The notes under the pieces are model-generated. The model ran no database searches and was not told the origin of the DNA. It saw only the letters and a list, made by a program, of their open reading frames with translations. Source: Natrinema longum (GTDB taxonomy: Archaea > Halobacteriota > Halobacteria > Halobacteriales > Natrialbaceae). Taken from it: 64,000 nt of DNA. The stretch lies in contig NZ_CP071463.1 of assembly GCF_017352095.1 (NCBI RefSeq), forward strand, positions 558,001-622,000, read 5' to 3'. Below, in pieces: positions 33,530-43,698 of the stretch. The position numbers and the translations under genes are program-made. Within the stretch, counting starts at the first letter, position 1, and each line of letters opens with the position of its first letter.

Positions 33530-34879
33530 ATGGCACAACGCGAAACATGGGCAACGAGAGCGGGGTTCATCCTCGCCGCGGTCGGCAGTGCAGTGGGATT
33601 GGGTAACGTCTGGAGGTTCCCGTATCAAGTCGGTGAATTCGGCGGCGCGGCGTTCCTCGTCGTCTACCTCGCTTTGATCGCGGTCATCGGGTTCCCGGTG
33701 ATCTTAGTCGAGTTCACCGTCGGCCGGTACACGGATCGAAATCCCGTCGGCGCGCTCAAGCAGATCGGCACGGGTTCGTGGCAGCGGATCGGGTGGGTGT
33801 TCGTCCTCGCGGGCTTCGTTATCCTCTCGTACTACAGCGTCATCGCTGGCTGGGTTTTGCAGTACACCGTCTACGGACTGCAGGGGAACTACGCCGCAGA
33901 CGGTGCGGCGCAGTTCGGAGCAACGACCGGGGGAATGATGTCGGTCCTCACACACGCGATCTTCATGGCGGCCGTCATCGCCGTCGTCGGGTTCGGTATC
34001 CAGCGCGGTATCGAATTCTCCGTGAAGCTGATGGTTCCCGCGATCATCATCCTCCTGGCCGGTCTGGCAATCTACGCCGGAACGCTCCCGAATGCCGGGG
34101 AAGCCTACGCATACTACCTGTCACCTGAACTGGGTACTATTGCCGCGAACTGGACCAGTATCTTACCCGCAGCAGCCGCACAGGCGTTCTTCACGCTCTC
34201 GCTCGGGATGGGCGTGATGATCACCTATGCATCCTACCTCGGAGAGGATCGTAACCTCGCCAAAGACGCCGTCATCATCGTCGGATTAGACACGGCGATC
34301 GCGTTCACCGTCGGCCTCGTCGCGTTCCCGGTCCTCTTCTCCGGCGACCTCGCCGTCGCCGACATCGTCGCAATCGGCGACGGTCCGGGATTCATCTTCA
34401 TCGCGCTTTCGCAGGCGTTTAGCAACATTCCGTTCGGCAGCGTTCTCGGGGCGGTCTTCTTCGGTACCGTCACCATCGCGGCGCTCTCGAGCGCGATCAG
34501 TATCATGGAGGTCGTCGTTTCCTACCTGATCGACGAACGCGGCGTCGATCGCGTCCCGGCGACGCTTCTCATCGGGACCGTGATATTCCTCTTCGGCGTT
34601 CCCGTCGCGTACGACGGAAGTCTCTCGTGGCTCACGGTCTACGACGAACTCGCTAACAACATCCTGCTCATCCTCGGCGCACTGTTGTTAGCCATCTACA
34701 TCGGCTGGGTCAAGACCGACCTCGGCCTCGAGGAACTCGGCAAAGGGATTCGAAACCTCGGCGGGTGGGGAACGGCCTGGATCTGGGCGCTTCGAATACC
34801 CGTCGTCGTCACGCTGGTCGTGATCCTCGGACTGAACGCGATCGGTGCGTACGAGGCGATCAGCGGTATCCTCGGCTAA
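33530..34879 (+). CDS. sodium:neurotransmitter symporter (NSS/SNF) family transporter
   Basis: 449 residues, about eleven or twelve membrane helices. Sodium-site signature GSAVGLGNVWRFPYQVG at about residues 17-33, and SSAISIMEV in helix 8. In prokaryotes this family imports amino acids with Na+; the substrate cannot be read here. Divergent from pccB. Confidence 0.92.
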   Translation: MAQRETWATRAGFILAAVGSAVGLGNVWRFPYQVGEFGGAAFLVVYLALIAVIGFPVILVEFTVGRYTDRNPVGALKQIGTGSWQRIGWVFVLAGFVILSYYSVIAGWVLQYTVYGLQGNYAADGAAQFGATTGGMMSVLTHAIFMAAVIAVVGFGIQRGIEFSVKLMVPAIIILLAGLAIYAGTLPNAGEAYAYYLSPELGTIAANWTSILPAAAAQAFFTLSLGMGVMITYASYLGEDRNLAKDAVIIVGLDTAIAFTVGLVAFPVLFSGDLAVADIVAIGDGPGFIFIALSQAFSNIPFGSVLGAVFFGTVTIAALSSAISIMEVVVSYLIDERGVDRVPATLLIGTVIFLFGVPVAYDGSLSWLTVYDELANNILLILGALLLAIYIGWVKTDLGLEELGKGIRNLGGWGTAWIWALRIPVVVTLVVILGLNAIGAYEAISGILG

Positions 34880-34899
34880 TCGGCGGCCGTTTTCGCCGA

Positions 34900-35634
34900 T
34901 CAAGCCTCGCCGTACACTGGCACCGCAGCACCACTCGTCACCGCGGCCCCGTCGCTACAGAGAAACGCCATCACGTCGGCGATCTCGAGGGGGTCGACCC
35001 ACGAGTCGTGATCGGCGTCGGGCATCATCTCGCGGTTCATCGGGGTATCGATCACGCTCGGCATGACGCAGTTCGCGCGGACGGTCCCGCGGTTCTCCTC
35101 GGCTACCGTCTCCGTCAGCAGCCGGATACCGGCTTTCGTGATCCGGTAGGAGCCATCGCCCGCGCCGCCCTCGAGCGAGGACCGGGCGCTGATGCTGACG
35201 ATCGACCCCGCCGTCTCCTGGAGGTGTGGCAAGGCGTGTTTGGACGCCAGAAAGGCCGTCTTCAGGTTGACGTCCACGAGTAACTCGAACTCCTCGAGAT
35301 CGGTGTCCTCGACGTGATCGCCGCCCCGCCACGTCCCGGCGACGTTCAGCAGGTGGTCGATCCGGCCGTGGTCGTCGACGACGGTCGCCATCAGGTCGGC
35401 CACGTCGTCCTCGTCGGTCAGGTCCGCCTCGTAGAACGCGAGATCGGATTCGTCGGCGGGATCGGGCTCGAGCAGGCTGTCTCCCTCGTCGGGCGCGATC
35501 ACGTCGACGGCACAGACCGTCGCACCCGCCTCGAGAAACCGTTCGACAGCGCCGCTGCCGAGTGCGCCGCTCGCGCCGGTGATCACTGCGACGGTTCCGT
35601 CGAAGTCGACGTCGAACGCGGTCGGAACTGCCAT
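34900..35634 (-). CDS. SDR family oxidoreductase
   Basis: 244 residues. Classical short-chain dehydrogenase: TGASGALGSG nucleotide motif (about residues 19-28), LNVAGTW (the NNAG position), SISARSS and the YRITK catalytic motif (Tyr-x3-Lys). Coenzyme preference: Asp-Val-Ile after strand 2 (CAVDVI) suggests NAD(H). Convergent with the SNF gene; substrate unknown. Confidence 0.9.
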   Translation of the reverse strand: MAVPTAFDVDFDGTVAVITGASGALGSGAVERFLEAGATVCAVDVIAPDEGDSLLEPDPADESDLAFYEADLTDEDDVADLMATVVDDHGRIDHLLNVAGTWRGGDHVEDTDLEEFELLVDVNLKTAFLASKHALPHLQETAGSIVSISARSSLEGGAGDGSYRITKAGIRLLTETVAEENRGTVRANCVMPSVIDTPMNREMMPDADHDSWVDPLEIADVMAFLCSDGAAVTSGAAVPVYGEA

Positions 35635-35720
35635 GCTCTAGGGTGTGCGCTCCGGTCGCATCAAAGACGGGGGCTGTCGAGGGCGGGCACACGACGGAGA
35701 GCGAACCGACGGAGCCGGCG

Positions 35721-36164
35721 CTACGAATCGGTCGGCAACTCGGCTCGTTTGAACCAGAAGTCCGCGATCGCGTCGACCAGTTCGGTATACCCCGCCGGAT
35801 CGGAGGGTTTCCTGAGGGACGCGTTCGCCGCGAGTTCGTAACTCTCGTCGATGTGCTCGCGGGTCGGCGACCGCGTCAAGACGAGCACGGGAAGCGGTAC
35901 GAGTTCCGACTCGTCGCTCAACGCTTCGAGTACTTCGAGGCCGGACATCCCCGGCGAATCCATGTCTAAGAGGACGAGATCCGGGATCGACGGTGACTCG
36001 CCGTCGTGGTCGGTGACCTGTGCCAGCGCTTCGTTCCCGTCGGCCACGACGTGGAGCGACGTTTCGATGGCTAACTCGTCGAACGCCTCCCGGATCAACC
36101 GGGCGTCCGCGTCGTCGTTCTCGACGAGCAGCACATCGACCGAATCGGCCCCTCGACCGCTCAT
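35721..36164 (-). CDS. response regulator, receiver domain only
   Basis: 147 residues, a single REC domain: VENDDAD (acidic pocket), phospho-acceptor Asp in LVLLDMDSPGMSG (about residue 67), LTRSP switch Thr, and the KP pair (RKPSD). No output domain. In haloarchaea such stand-alone receivers act with multi-domain kinases encoded elsewhere. Confidence 0.9.
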   Translation of the reverse strand: MSGRGADSVDVLLVENDDADARLIREAFDELAIETSLHVVADGNEALAQVTDHDGESPSIPDLVLLDMDSPGMSGLEVLEALSDESELVPLPVLVLTRSPTREHIDESYELAANASLRKPSDPAGYTELVDAIADFWFKRAELPTDS

Positions 36165-36427
36165 GGGCGGCTCACGACTGACAAGCGTGTGGTGGGGTCA
36201 TCCAATGTGACACACGCCTCCACCTAGTCAGGAGACCCGGTTAAGCCTACGTACTAAGTGATTTGGAACCTGCGGACAGAACCGCGTCTCGAGGCTCAAC
36301 GTGGGCGCATCTCGGGGAATAGCAGTGTCCGAATCGAACGGGCTACTCGCCGACGTTCAACCGACTCCTACCCCGTCGGGGTGTAAGACCGATTTCCCTC
36401 GATCCGCGAGCGCGTATTCACCGGCCG

Positions 36428-36826
36428 TTACGGACGGCTTTCGCCGACGGTCGTCACGGACACGGTCCGCGTTCGCGGGCCGTCACACTCGACGAGCAGC
36501 ACCGACTGCCACGTTCCCAGCGCCAGCTCGCCGTCCGCGACTGGAATCGTCACGTCCGGGCCGACCAGCGACGCGCGGAGATGCGAGTCCGCGTTGCCGT
36601 CCAGTTCGTCGTGGGCGTGTCCCTCGTCGGGAACCACGTCCCGCAGGAACGACTCGAGATCGTCACGGAGCCGCGGTTCGGCTTCCTGAACGACGAGTCC
36701 GGCCGTCGTATGCTGGACGAACGCGGTACAGATCCCCTCCTCGAGGCCGTCGGGGACGGCCGCGGCGATGCGATCGGTCACGTCGACGGTCGTCAGCCGT
36801 GACTCGGTCGAGACTGCAAACGACAT
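36428..36826 (-). CDS. YjbQ family protein (UPF0047)
   Basis: 132 residues. Complete family pattern: VDVTDRI, GICTAFVQHTTAGLVVQE, DGNADSHLRASLVGPDVTIPVADGELALGTWQSVLLVECDGPRTR. The family is described as thiamin phosphate synthase-like or phosphatase-like; activity in archaea unproven. Alone, convergent with no close partner. Confidence 0.92.
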   Translation of the reverse strand: MSFAVSTESRLTTVDVTDRIAAAVPDGLEEGICTAFVQHTTAGLVVQEAEPRLRDDLESFLRDVVPDEGHAHDELDGNADSHLRASLVGPDVTIPVADGELALGTWQSVLLVECDGPRTRTVSVTTVGESRP

Positions 36827-36961
36827 GCTCGAGGGGACGACCGCACGGATGGAGTCGGTTCCGGTTTTCCTCGCGATATCGGCGCGATCAGGAAAGGCGG
36901 GTCATACGGTTTGCTGTACCGACGTCCCCGCGCAACCACACTGCGGTTCGCGGGCGCGCCG

Positions 36962-37996
36962 TCACTGACTGACGGTCGTCCGTGTCAGTGCCCATTGGGC
37001 GCGGTCGCGGACGTTCGGGGACGGATCGTCGCTCGCGAGCGCCCGCAGTCGTGGCGCGGCCGCGTCGACGCGCCCGTTCCCGAGCGCGATGCAGGCGTTT
37101 ACCCGGACGTGCGGATAGTCGTCCGCGAGCAACTCACAGAGCTGTTCGCGAACCGGCTCGAGTGCGGATTCGATCCCGTCGGCGACCCGTGCCAGCGTCA
37201 TCGCGGCCATGGCCCGCGTATCCGGGTCCGAACAGGACAGCGAAGCCCCGAGGGATCCACAGACCGGTTCGACCGCGGCTGGATCGTGGTCGGCCACGTC
37301 GCCGAGACAGCCGATCGCGTCGTGTCTGAGTGCCGTTTCGTCGTGATCGACGAGCGTGGCAGCGTGCGTGACGAACTCCCGGGACGGTACCTCCCCCTCG
37401 GATCGCACGAACCGACCGAGCGCTCGGAGCGCCGGCGTCCCGTTCTCGACCGGGTTCACCGCCAGCGCATCGGTGAGAACCGGGACCGCCGGCTGGATCG
37501 CCGCCGGGTCCGCCGTCGAGACGTGTGCCAGCACTTGCAGCCCGCAGTGATCGAAGCCGCGTCGTGTCTCCAGTACGCCGGTAATCGCCGTCGTATAGTC
37601 GGCCACGACGTCCGGTCGCTCGGCGGCGACGGCGGCGAGACACCGAAGGAGTGGCCGCGTCTCCGGCCGATCAGTTCGCTCGGCGGCAACGGCAACGATC
37701 GCCTCAGTCGACGGGGCGACGTCGGTCGGCGCTTCGGCCGCCAGATCGGCGAGACAGGCGGCGATCTCCTCGTGAAAGTCGAGCTCCGGGCGCTCGAGGA
37801 GCGCGCGGAGTTTCGGAACCGTCGGAACGCACGCCCCGGCCAGCCCCCGTTCGTCGATCGCCGTTCGGATCCGACGGACCGCGGCTCGCTGCTCCGCCGG
37901 ATCGGTATCGTCGAGTTGTGCGAGGACTGCCGGCAGGTCGAATCCCGCTGCTCCCCCGCCCTGCTGCTCGAGGCCCCCGCCCCCATCCACATCCAT
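36962..37996 (-). CDS. HEAT-repeat protein
   Basis: 344 residues of alpha-helical repeats (about nine units of 35-40 residues; e.g. LDDTDPAEQRAAVRRIRTAIDERG, CLADLAAEAPTDVAPSTEAIV). ATG at 37996 (MDVDGGGGLEQQ) is preferred; one 27 bases upstream is in frame. HEAT scaffolds bind proteins or phycobilisome-like lyases; none of the specific motifs are seen. Probably a protein-binding scaffold. Confidence 0.85.
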   Translation of the reverse strand: MDVDGGGGLEQQGGGAAGFDLPAVLAQLDDTDPAEQRAAVRRIRTAIDERGLAGACVPTVPKLRALLERPELDFHEEIAACLADLAAEAPTDVAPSTEAIVAVAAERTDRPETRPLLRCLAAVAAERPDVVADYTTAITGVLETRRGFDHCGLQVLAHVSTADPAAIQPAVPVLTDALAVNPVENGTPALRALGRFVRSEGEVPSREFVTHAATLVDHDETALRHDAIGCLGDVADHDPAAVEPVCGSLGASLSCSDPDTRAMAAMTLARVADGIESALEPVREQLCELLADDYPHVRVNACIALGNGRVDAAAPRLRALASDDPSPNVRDRAQWALTRTTVSQ

Positions 37997-38072
37997 CGTG
38001 TCCCGTGCATGGGTGATAGCCATCAAAAGGGTTCCGGCCAACGGCGGTCGGAAGGGAGTGCTTGAAACGCGA

Positions 38073-40103
38073 TCAGGCGAGCCACTCCTCGGGTTTCGTG
38101 TCGTAATCGATGTCGTCGGCCGAGAGGTGTTCGACCTCCTCCCAGGGTACGTCTTCGGTCGTGACCGTCTGGCCGTCGTATCGGATCAGTTTGCCCTGCT
38201 CTTCCGGTTCGGGCTCGCGATTGCGGCGCTTGGCGACCTCGATGTCGTGTTCGTCGACCTCCTTGACGATGGTCAGCAGGTTCACCGGGCGGCCCCACAG
38301 TTCGAAGATCCGCTTGAGCGTCTCCGTGGCCTGCCCCAGATCGAGCATGACCCCGTTGTACTGGTGGCCCAACAGGAGTTCGTTCGCGTTGTTGTAGTTA
38401 CCGTCGTAGACCGCAATCGTCGGTTTCCCGAAGTTGGTAAACTGCAACAGCAACTTCTTTTTGACGTCTTCGGCGGCGTCGCTGGCGACGTGGAACTGCC
38501 CGGTCGCCTGCGAGTGTTCGTAGGTGAAGTAGTTGTTCTCCGTGATGAACTCCTGGGTGAGGAACTCGTCGAGGAAGGTCACGTCGTTGTGGCTCTCCCG
38601 GACGTCGAACATCCGATCCCAGCCGGCGGTGAAATCAATGTCCTCGAGCGCCTCCTCGACCGACGAATAGCGGGCGTCGTCGAACAGGTAGCGGCCGATC
38701 CGCTCGAGTTCGTTCTGATTGACGCGTGCGAGGAAGCCGCGGTGTTGGCGCTTGACCAGCGAGTAGTGTCGCCGGGCCAATCCCTCGTAGGTCAGTACCT
38801 TCCAGGGGTATTGTTCGACGTCGATCTCGCCCTCGCGAGCCCGCTCGAGTGCCTCGTGGTCGACCCACTTCTCGGGCAGCTCTTCGAGTCGCCCGAGCGT
38901 CTCGGGCGCAATGGTCTCGATCGCCGCCGGCGGCTCGAGGATCTCGAGGACCGCATCGAAGTCGACGACATCGATGAGATTGCGCCAGGAGATTCCCTCG
39001 ACGCGCAACAGCGCCTCGAGGACGGCTCGACGGTTCGTCGTGTTCTCGACGTACTCCCACAGCTCCATTCCGAGGCTGTAGGGGTTGAGGCCGCCGGAGG
39101 CCAACACCTTCGCCATGTGGTCGGCGTAGTTGAGGAACTCGTCGTCGCCGGCGAAGACCTCGTCGGTCATCATCGTCGACTCCCAGTAGGCGGCCCAGCC
39201 CTCGTTCATCACCTTCGTCATCTTCTGGGCGGCGAAGTAGTAGGCTTCCGCCCGCATCATGTCGAGGATGTCGCGTTGCCACTCCGTCATCTCGACCGCT
39301 CGTCCGGCCTCGTCGTCGTACTGCTTGCCGTGCTCGCGGACGAACGCCAGCACGTCCTTCTGGGGCTCTTCGGGAAAGCTCGGGGCGATGTCTTCCTCCT
39401 CGAGTTTGTCGAGCCACTCCTCGGTGAACACTTCGCCTTTGATCTCGTCCGAGAGTTCGAGTTCGTCGAGTTGCTCGGCGAGGTCGTCGTCGATCTCCGT
39501 GCCCGCGGGCCCGTCGACGTCGAGTCGCCGGCTGAACACCTGATGCTGGTCGATGTTGTCCTCGAGGGTCAGGCAGTGGTCGATCCACTTCTCGACCTCG
39601 GCGCGGTCGATGTCGGGATCGGACATGTACTCGTCGATCGCCCGTGCGTGACGCTCGAGCATGGCGGCGGCGTTGACCTGCTCCTCGTTGGCGCGCCCGC
39701 TGGTGAACATGCCGAACCAGTCGTTGTTCGCGAAGAAGTCCGAGTGGGCTTCGACGTGGGTGATGACTGCCTTCTGGTCGGCGATCGTATTCGACTCCTG
39801 GAGGAACGCATGGGCGGGGTTGTCGTTGTTGACGATCTCGAATGCCTTCCCGCCCGCGTACTGGCCCTGCTTTTGTTGCTTGTCGTACTGCATTCCCCAC
39901 CGCCAGTGGGGGTAGCGGCTCTGGAACCCGCCGTAGGCGATGAGTTCGTTCATCTCGTCGTAGTCGATGATCCAGTACTTCACCGGATAGGGCTCGAGGC
40001 CGAGTTTCACCGCGAGGTTCCGGGCCTCGTCGACCGGCCCCTCCAGATCGCTGGCAATCGCCTGTTTGCGGAATCGGTCCGCGTTCGAATTTGAGTTACT
40101 CAT
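38073..40103 (-). CDS. SpoVR family protein
   Basis: 676 residues, last gene of the prkA cluster. SpoVR core is visible: [42 protein letters not shown] [38 protein letters not shown]. Haloarchaeal versions carry a longer C-terminus than bacterial ones. The ATG at 40103 overlaps the DUF444 stop by eight bases. Biochemical role unknown; in bacteria the trio is starvation or stress induced. Confidence 0.92.
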   Translation of the reverse strand: MSNSNSNADRFRKQAIASDLEGPVDEARNLAVKLGLEPYPVKYWIIDYDEMNELIAYGGFQSRYPHWRWGMQYDKQQKQGQYAGGKAFEIVNNDNPAHAFLQESNTIADQKAVITHVEAHSDFFANNDWFGMFTSGRANEEQVNAAAMLERHARAIDEYMSDPDIDRAEVEKWIDHCLTLEDNIDQHQVFSRRLDVDGPAGTEIDDDLAEQLDELELSDEIKGEVFTEEWLDKLEEEDIAPSFPEEPQKDVLAFVREHGKQYDDEAGRAVEMTEWQRDILDMMRAEAYYFAAQKMTKVMNEGWAAYWESTMMTDEVFAGDDEFLNYADHMAKVLASGGLNPYSLGMELWEYVENTTNRRAVLEALLRVEGISWRNLIDVVDFDAVLEILEPPAAIETIAPETLGRLEELPEKWVDHEALERAREGEIDVEQYPWKVLTYEGLARRHYSLVKRQHRGFLARVNQNELERIGRYLFDDARYSSVEEALEDIDFTAGWDRMFDVRESHNDVTFLDEFLTQEFITENNYFTYEHSQATGQFHVASDAAEDVKKKLLLQFTNFGKPTIAVYDGNYNNANELLLGHQYNGVMLDLGQATETLKRIFELWGRPVNLLTIVKEVDEHDIEVAKRRNREPEPEEQGKLIRYDGQTVTTEDVPWEEVEHLSADDIDYDTKPEEWLA

Positions 40104-41421
40104 CGGTCTCACTTTCCGTCGAGAGGATGTCGTAGATCGCGTCGGTCACGTCCGCCTCGCCGTTGACGTAGGCCACCGCGACGTCCTCCGCGTCGGTCCC
40201 GAAGTGGCGCTCGAGTTCCTCGGCGTGGGTGGCGTTGATCGCGTTCCCGCTGGGTTGTGTCTCCACGTAGGCGTGGAGGTTCGCCGGGATCCCCTCCATC
40301 AGCGGGATCACGCGCTCCTCGGTGTCGTTCGAGGAGTTCTCCGAGTCGCCCGCGGCGAAGACGTACCGGTTCCAGTCGGTCCAGGGGTATTCCTCCAACA
40401 GTTCGGCGGCGAGTTCGTACGCGCTCGAGATCTTGGTGCCGCCGCCGCTGCGGATGCCGAAGAACTCGTCGCGCTCGACCTCCCAGGCGTCGGCGTCGTG
40501 GGCGATGTAGACGAACTCGGCGTTGTCGTACTTGCCCTGGAGGTACCAGTCCAGCGGGGTGAAGGTCCGCTCGACGAGCTCGCGTTTCTTCTCGCGCATC
40601 GAGCCGGAGACGTCGCGGATGTTGACGACCACGACGTTCTTCTCTTTCTCCTCGATGATCTCGGGGTGGCGGTAGCGCTCGTCCTCGCGGCGGAAGGGGA
40701 CGTGGTCGATCCCCTCGCGGCGGATCTTCTGTTGGACGTCCTCGCGCTCGACGTTCGCCTCGACCGCCTCGATCGACGCCCACGTCCCGCGTTCTTCGGC
40801 CGGAATATCGTCGTAGGCCTCCTGGACCCAGGCCATCGAGACGGGGAGGTTCTCGCCGCGGGCCCACTCGAAGACCTCGCGGGGCGAAATTCCCTCGACC
40901 TTGCAGAGTTCCCGGAGGAACTCCTCGTCGAAGTCCATCGCGAGCTTGCGCTTGAGTCCCTCCTTGAACATCCGCTCGAAGTCGAGGGTGCTGTTGGGGC
41001 CGGTTCGGGTGAGGTCGGTAAACGGTCCTTCCTTCTCCTCGACGACCTTCTTACCCTTCGGGTCGAGGTCGAGCCCGAGTTCCTCGTCGAGTTCCTCGGC
41101 GAACTCCTCGGGATCCATCTCGTAGTACTCGTGGTCGCCCCCCTCCTCGCCGGGCTCGCCGTCCTCGCCGTCGTCGCCCGGCTGAGGTTGTGGCTGGCCG
41201 ACCGGCTGGCCGGTATCGGGCGTCCCGTCCTCGCCCTGACCGACGCCGCCCTTGTCCCGCTGATCGTACTCGAACTCCGGCAGCGAGACGATCTTCACGG
41301 GGATCTTGATCTCGCCCGGCCGGCTCTGGCCGAGGTCGCCGTACTGGATGAAATCGGCCAGATCCTCGCGGCGCTGTTCGCCCACCTCACGGAATCGATC
41401 GAGGTCGTCTCTCAGTCCCAT
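40096..41421 (-). CDS. YeaH/YhbH family protein (DUF444)
   Basis: 441 residues. A von Willebrand-type A-like module with MIDAS-type DVSGSM ([19 protein letters not shown]) and a long acidic, glutamine-rich linker before it. DUF444 is always linked to PrkA and SpoVR. ATG at 41421 overlaps the upstream prkA stop by ten bases, so translation is coupled. Confidence 0.92.
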   Translation of the reverse strand: MGLRDDLDRFREVGEQRREDLADFIQYGDLGQSRPGEIKIPVKIVSLPEFEYDQRDKGGVGQGEDGTPDTGQPVGQPQPQPGDDGEDGEPGEEGGDHEYYEMDPEEFAEELDEELGLDLDPKGKKVVEEKEGPFTDLTRTGPNSTLDFERMFKEGLKRKLAMDFDEEFLRELCKVEGISPREVFEWARGENLPVSMAWVQEAYDDIPAEERGTWASIEAVEANVEREDVQQKIRREGIDHVPFRREDERYRHPEIIEEKEKNVVVVNIRDVSGSMREKKRELVERTFTPLDWYLQGKYDNAEFVYIAHDADAWEVERDEFFGIRSGGGTKISSAYELAAELLEEYPWTDWNRYVFAAGDSENSSNDTEERVIPLMEGIPANLHAYVETQPSGNAINATHAEELERHFGTDAEDVAVAYVNGEADVTDAIYDILSTESETDE

Positions 41422-43697
41422 CGGTAGCTCACCTGCCCCATGACGTGTCTGCTGGTTAGTTCGGCGGACGCTTCGGAGTAGCCAAAGAGGTTCACCATCG
41501 TCTCGATGGTGTTTTCCTTGACCGCCGCCGTCTCGGTCCCGCTTGGCGGATCGCTCCACTGTCGCGGATCGAAGTCCTCGAAGGTCCGCTCGATGTCGTC
41601 CCAATCGTGGCTCTCGAGGACCGTCTTGATGACCGGGATCGCCGTGAGGTCGACATCTTCGACGGCGAAGTCCTCGTCGCGGTGCTCCCAGGCGTGGCGG
41701 TTCAGCGAGGTGATGACCTTCTCGCGTCTGAAGTTCCGGACGCTCTCGCGGGGGCGATTCCCTTCGTACTCGGCCTCGGAGAACCGGCCCAGGTGCTCGA
41801 TCTCGAAGAGCTTCATCGTCAGCGGGTCGGGTTCGACGCGCTCGCCGCGGTCGTTGTACAGCGGTTCGTCGGTCTCCCAGGCGTAGACGTGTTCGACGTA
41901 CTCGGCGACGGTCTCCTCGTCGACGCGTTTGTCGTGCATGATGGCCTCGATGACGTCGCTCTCCTGTTGGTCGTAGATGTAGTTTTTCACGGGGACGACC
42001 CGGTTCTCGAACTCCGAGCGCTCGCCAGTCGAGAAGACCGGCGCGTCGATCAGTCCCTCGACCATGACGTTCAACACGTCGCGGGGCATGACGACGTCCT
42101 CGACCGAGAGGTCGGCGTGGTGGCGGTCCCGATCGGTCTGCAGGAGTTCAGCGAGCGTATCCCGCGTGTACGTGACCGGAATCCCGTGATCGCCGTCGTC
42201 CCCGTCGTCGTCGAAGTCGAACTCGTCCTTTTGGCGGCGAGTATCGCCCTCCTGGAGGTAGCCCTGATCGTAGATCAGCGCCTTGTCGACGAGATCCAGT
42301 CCGTTCGGGAGATCCTCCTCGTCGAGTCGCGTCACGACCGCGTACAGCGCAGCCGCCTCGATGGCGTGGGGCGCGAACTCCTGGACGCGCGTCTCGCCCT
42401 CGCGACCCTTGACCGTCACCGTCACCGGTGCACGGATCCGATCGGCCAGTTCCTCGTAGGTGTCGGCCTCCCAGACCGCCATCTCGTTGGTGAGCTCCCG
42501 CCGGATGAGCTCCGTCTCGAGGCTCAGCGTCGTCAGGTAGCCAAAGCGGTGTTTGTCCAGTCGGCGCTTGAGCGCCTTCAGCGGGTCCATCCCGTTGCGG
42601 TCGGCGTGTTGGTTGAGCTGGGCCTCCAGATCGGGGTTCGAGATGATCAGCATCTGGGTGTCGACGTCCATCCCGATCCCCTTGTCGAGTTTCACCGATT
42701 GCTCGTCGGGAACGTTCAGCAGCTTCTGGAGCAGGTCGGCGTGCTGGGCCGCGTCCTCGACGATCGTGAGGACGCCGTTTCCCTGCGAGAGGACGCCGTC
42801 GTAGCTAAACGCCTGCGGGTTCTTCCGGCCCCGCGAGTCCAGTTCCTGGAGCATCCCGTGCATCCACGAGCCGACGAGCCGTTCCTTCGGCGGGCCGTCG
42901 TCTTCGGAATGCAACACGCCGACGCCCTGGCCCGTGTCGACGACGTAGTTTTTCACCCGGAGGTGGTTCTCGTCGGTGATCGCCGAGAACAGTTCCTCCT
43001 CGCCGTTCCGGCGATAGCGCTCCTCGAGGAAGTCGTAGGCCTCCCGGGAGAACGGATCGAGCTCCGCATCGACCTGGACCGGAACGTGGTCGTCGAGGTC
43101 GGCGTTGAGTCGCTCGAGCAGGTCCTTGCGGACGCTCTCGGGGAACACCGACAGGGGGTGGGCCTGAACGGGGCTTTCGTACCAGTGCTGGTCGTCGCTC
43201 GCGGTGGCGTCGCCGCCGTAGCTCAGCCCGCGCTCGCCGGCCTCGGCGGTCGTGACGTTCCACTCGACCGTGTACCGACGCCCCTCGGGAGTCTTGGAGT
43301 ACTCGCGCAGCCCGTTGACCAGACAGCGCTTGAGTTCGGACTTGCCCGTCGCCGTCGGCCCCTCGAACCAGATGATCTTCTCGTCTTTCGCCCGCCCCGC
43401 GGCGATCGAGCGCAGGTCGTCGACGAATCCGTTGAGCACCTCGGTGTTGCCGAGGATCGCGTGTTCGCCGTCGTTGTGCGGATCGTCGAAGAAGCGATAG
43501 CGCTCTTTCTCCTCGCCCTCCTCGACGACCGTGCGGGTGCCGGCGGCCTCGATCGCCTCGAGCAGGTACTTCGAAGCGTGGGAGCCGATCGTCGGCTGCT
43601 CGAAGAGCCGATCGACGTACGCCGCGAGGCTCATCGGTTCCTCGTAGGTCTCCTCGAGTGTGCGATCGGCCTCGGAGACGTAGTCGTGTCCGGTCAT
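41412..43697 (-). CDS. PrkA-family AAA serine protein kinase (second copy)
   Basis: 761 residues. AAA P-loop [12 protein letters not shown] (about residue 110), Walker B-like region VLTIVEDA, and the C-terminal PrkA kinase-like domain. It begins one base after the first prkA stop. It differs from the upstream paralog in the P-loop (GPTATGKS against GPVGSGKS) and is 70 residues longer, so this is an old duplication with divergence, not a recent copy. Confidence 0.92.
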   Translation of the reverse strand: MTGHDYVSEADRTLEETYEEPMSLAAYVDRLFEQPTIGSHASKYLLEAIEAAGTRTVVEEGEEKERYRFFDDPHNDGEHAILGNTEVLNGFVDDLRSIAAGRAKDEKIIWFEGPTATGKSELKRCLVNGLREYSKTPEGRRYTVEWNVTTAEAGERGLSYGGDATASDDQHWYESPVQAHPLSVFPESVRKDLLERLNADLDDHVPVQVDAELDPFSREAYDFLEERYRRNGEEELFSAITDENHLRVKNYVVDTGQGVGVLHSEDDGPPKERLVGSWMHGMLQELDSRGRKNPQAFSYDGVLSQGNGVLTIVEDAAQHADLLQKLLNVPDEQSVKLDKGIGMDVDTQMLIISNPDLEAQLNQHADRNGMDPLKALKRRLDKHRFGYLTTLSLETELIRRELTNEMAVWEADTYEELADRIRAPVTVTVKGREGETRVQEFAPHAIEAAALYAVVTRLDEEDLPNGLDLVDKALIYDQGYLQEGDTRRQKDEFDFDDDGDDGDHGIPVTYTRDTLAELLQTDRDRHHADLSVEDVVMPRDVLNVMVEGLIDAPVFSTGERSEFENRVVPVKNYIYDQQESDVIEAIMHDKRVDEETVAEYVEHVYAWETDEPLYNDRGERVEPDPLTMKLFEIEHLGRFSEAEYEGNRPRESVRNFRREKVITSLNRHAWEHRDEDFAVEDVDLTAIPVIKTVLESHDWDDIERTFEDFDPRQWSDPPSGTETAAVKENTIETMVNLFGYSEASAELTSRHVMGQVSYRWD

Positions 43698-43698
43698 G

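Noticed and set aside
37998..40094. 698-codon frame antisense to spoVR
   Set aside because: High GC content and codon bias produce long open frames on the opposite strand; the sense strand has a clear SpoVR protein. Similar shadows lie opposite hflX, the prkA genes, pccA and pccB.
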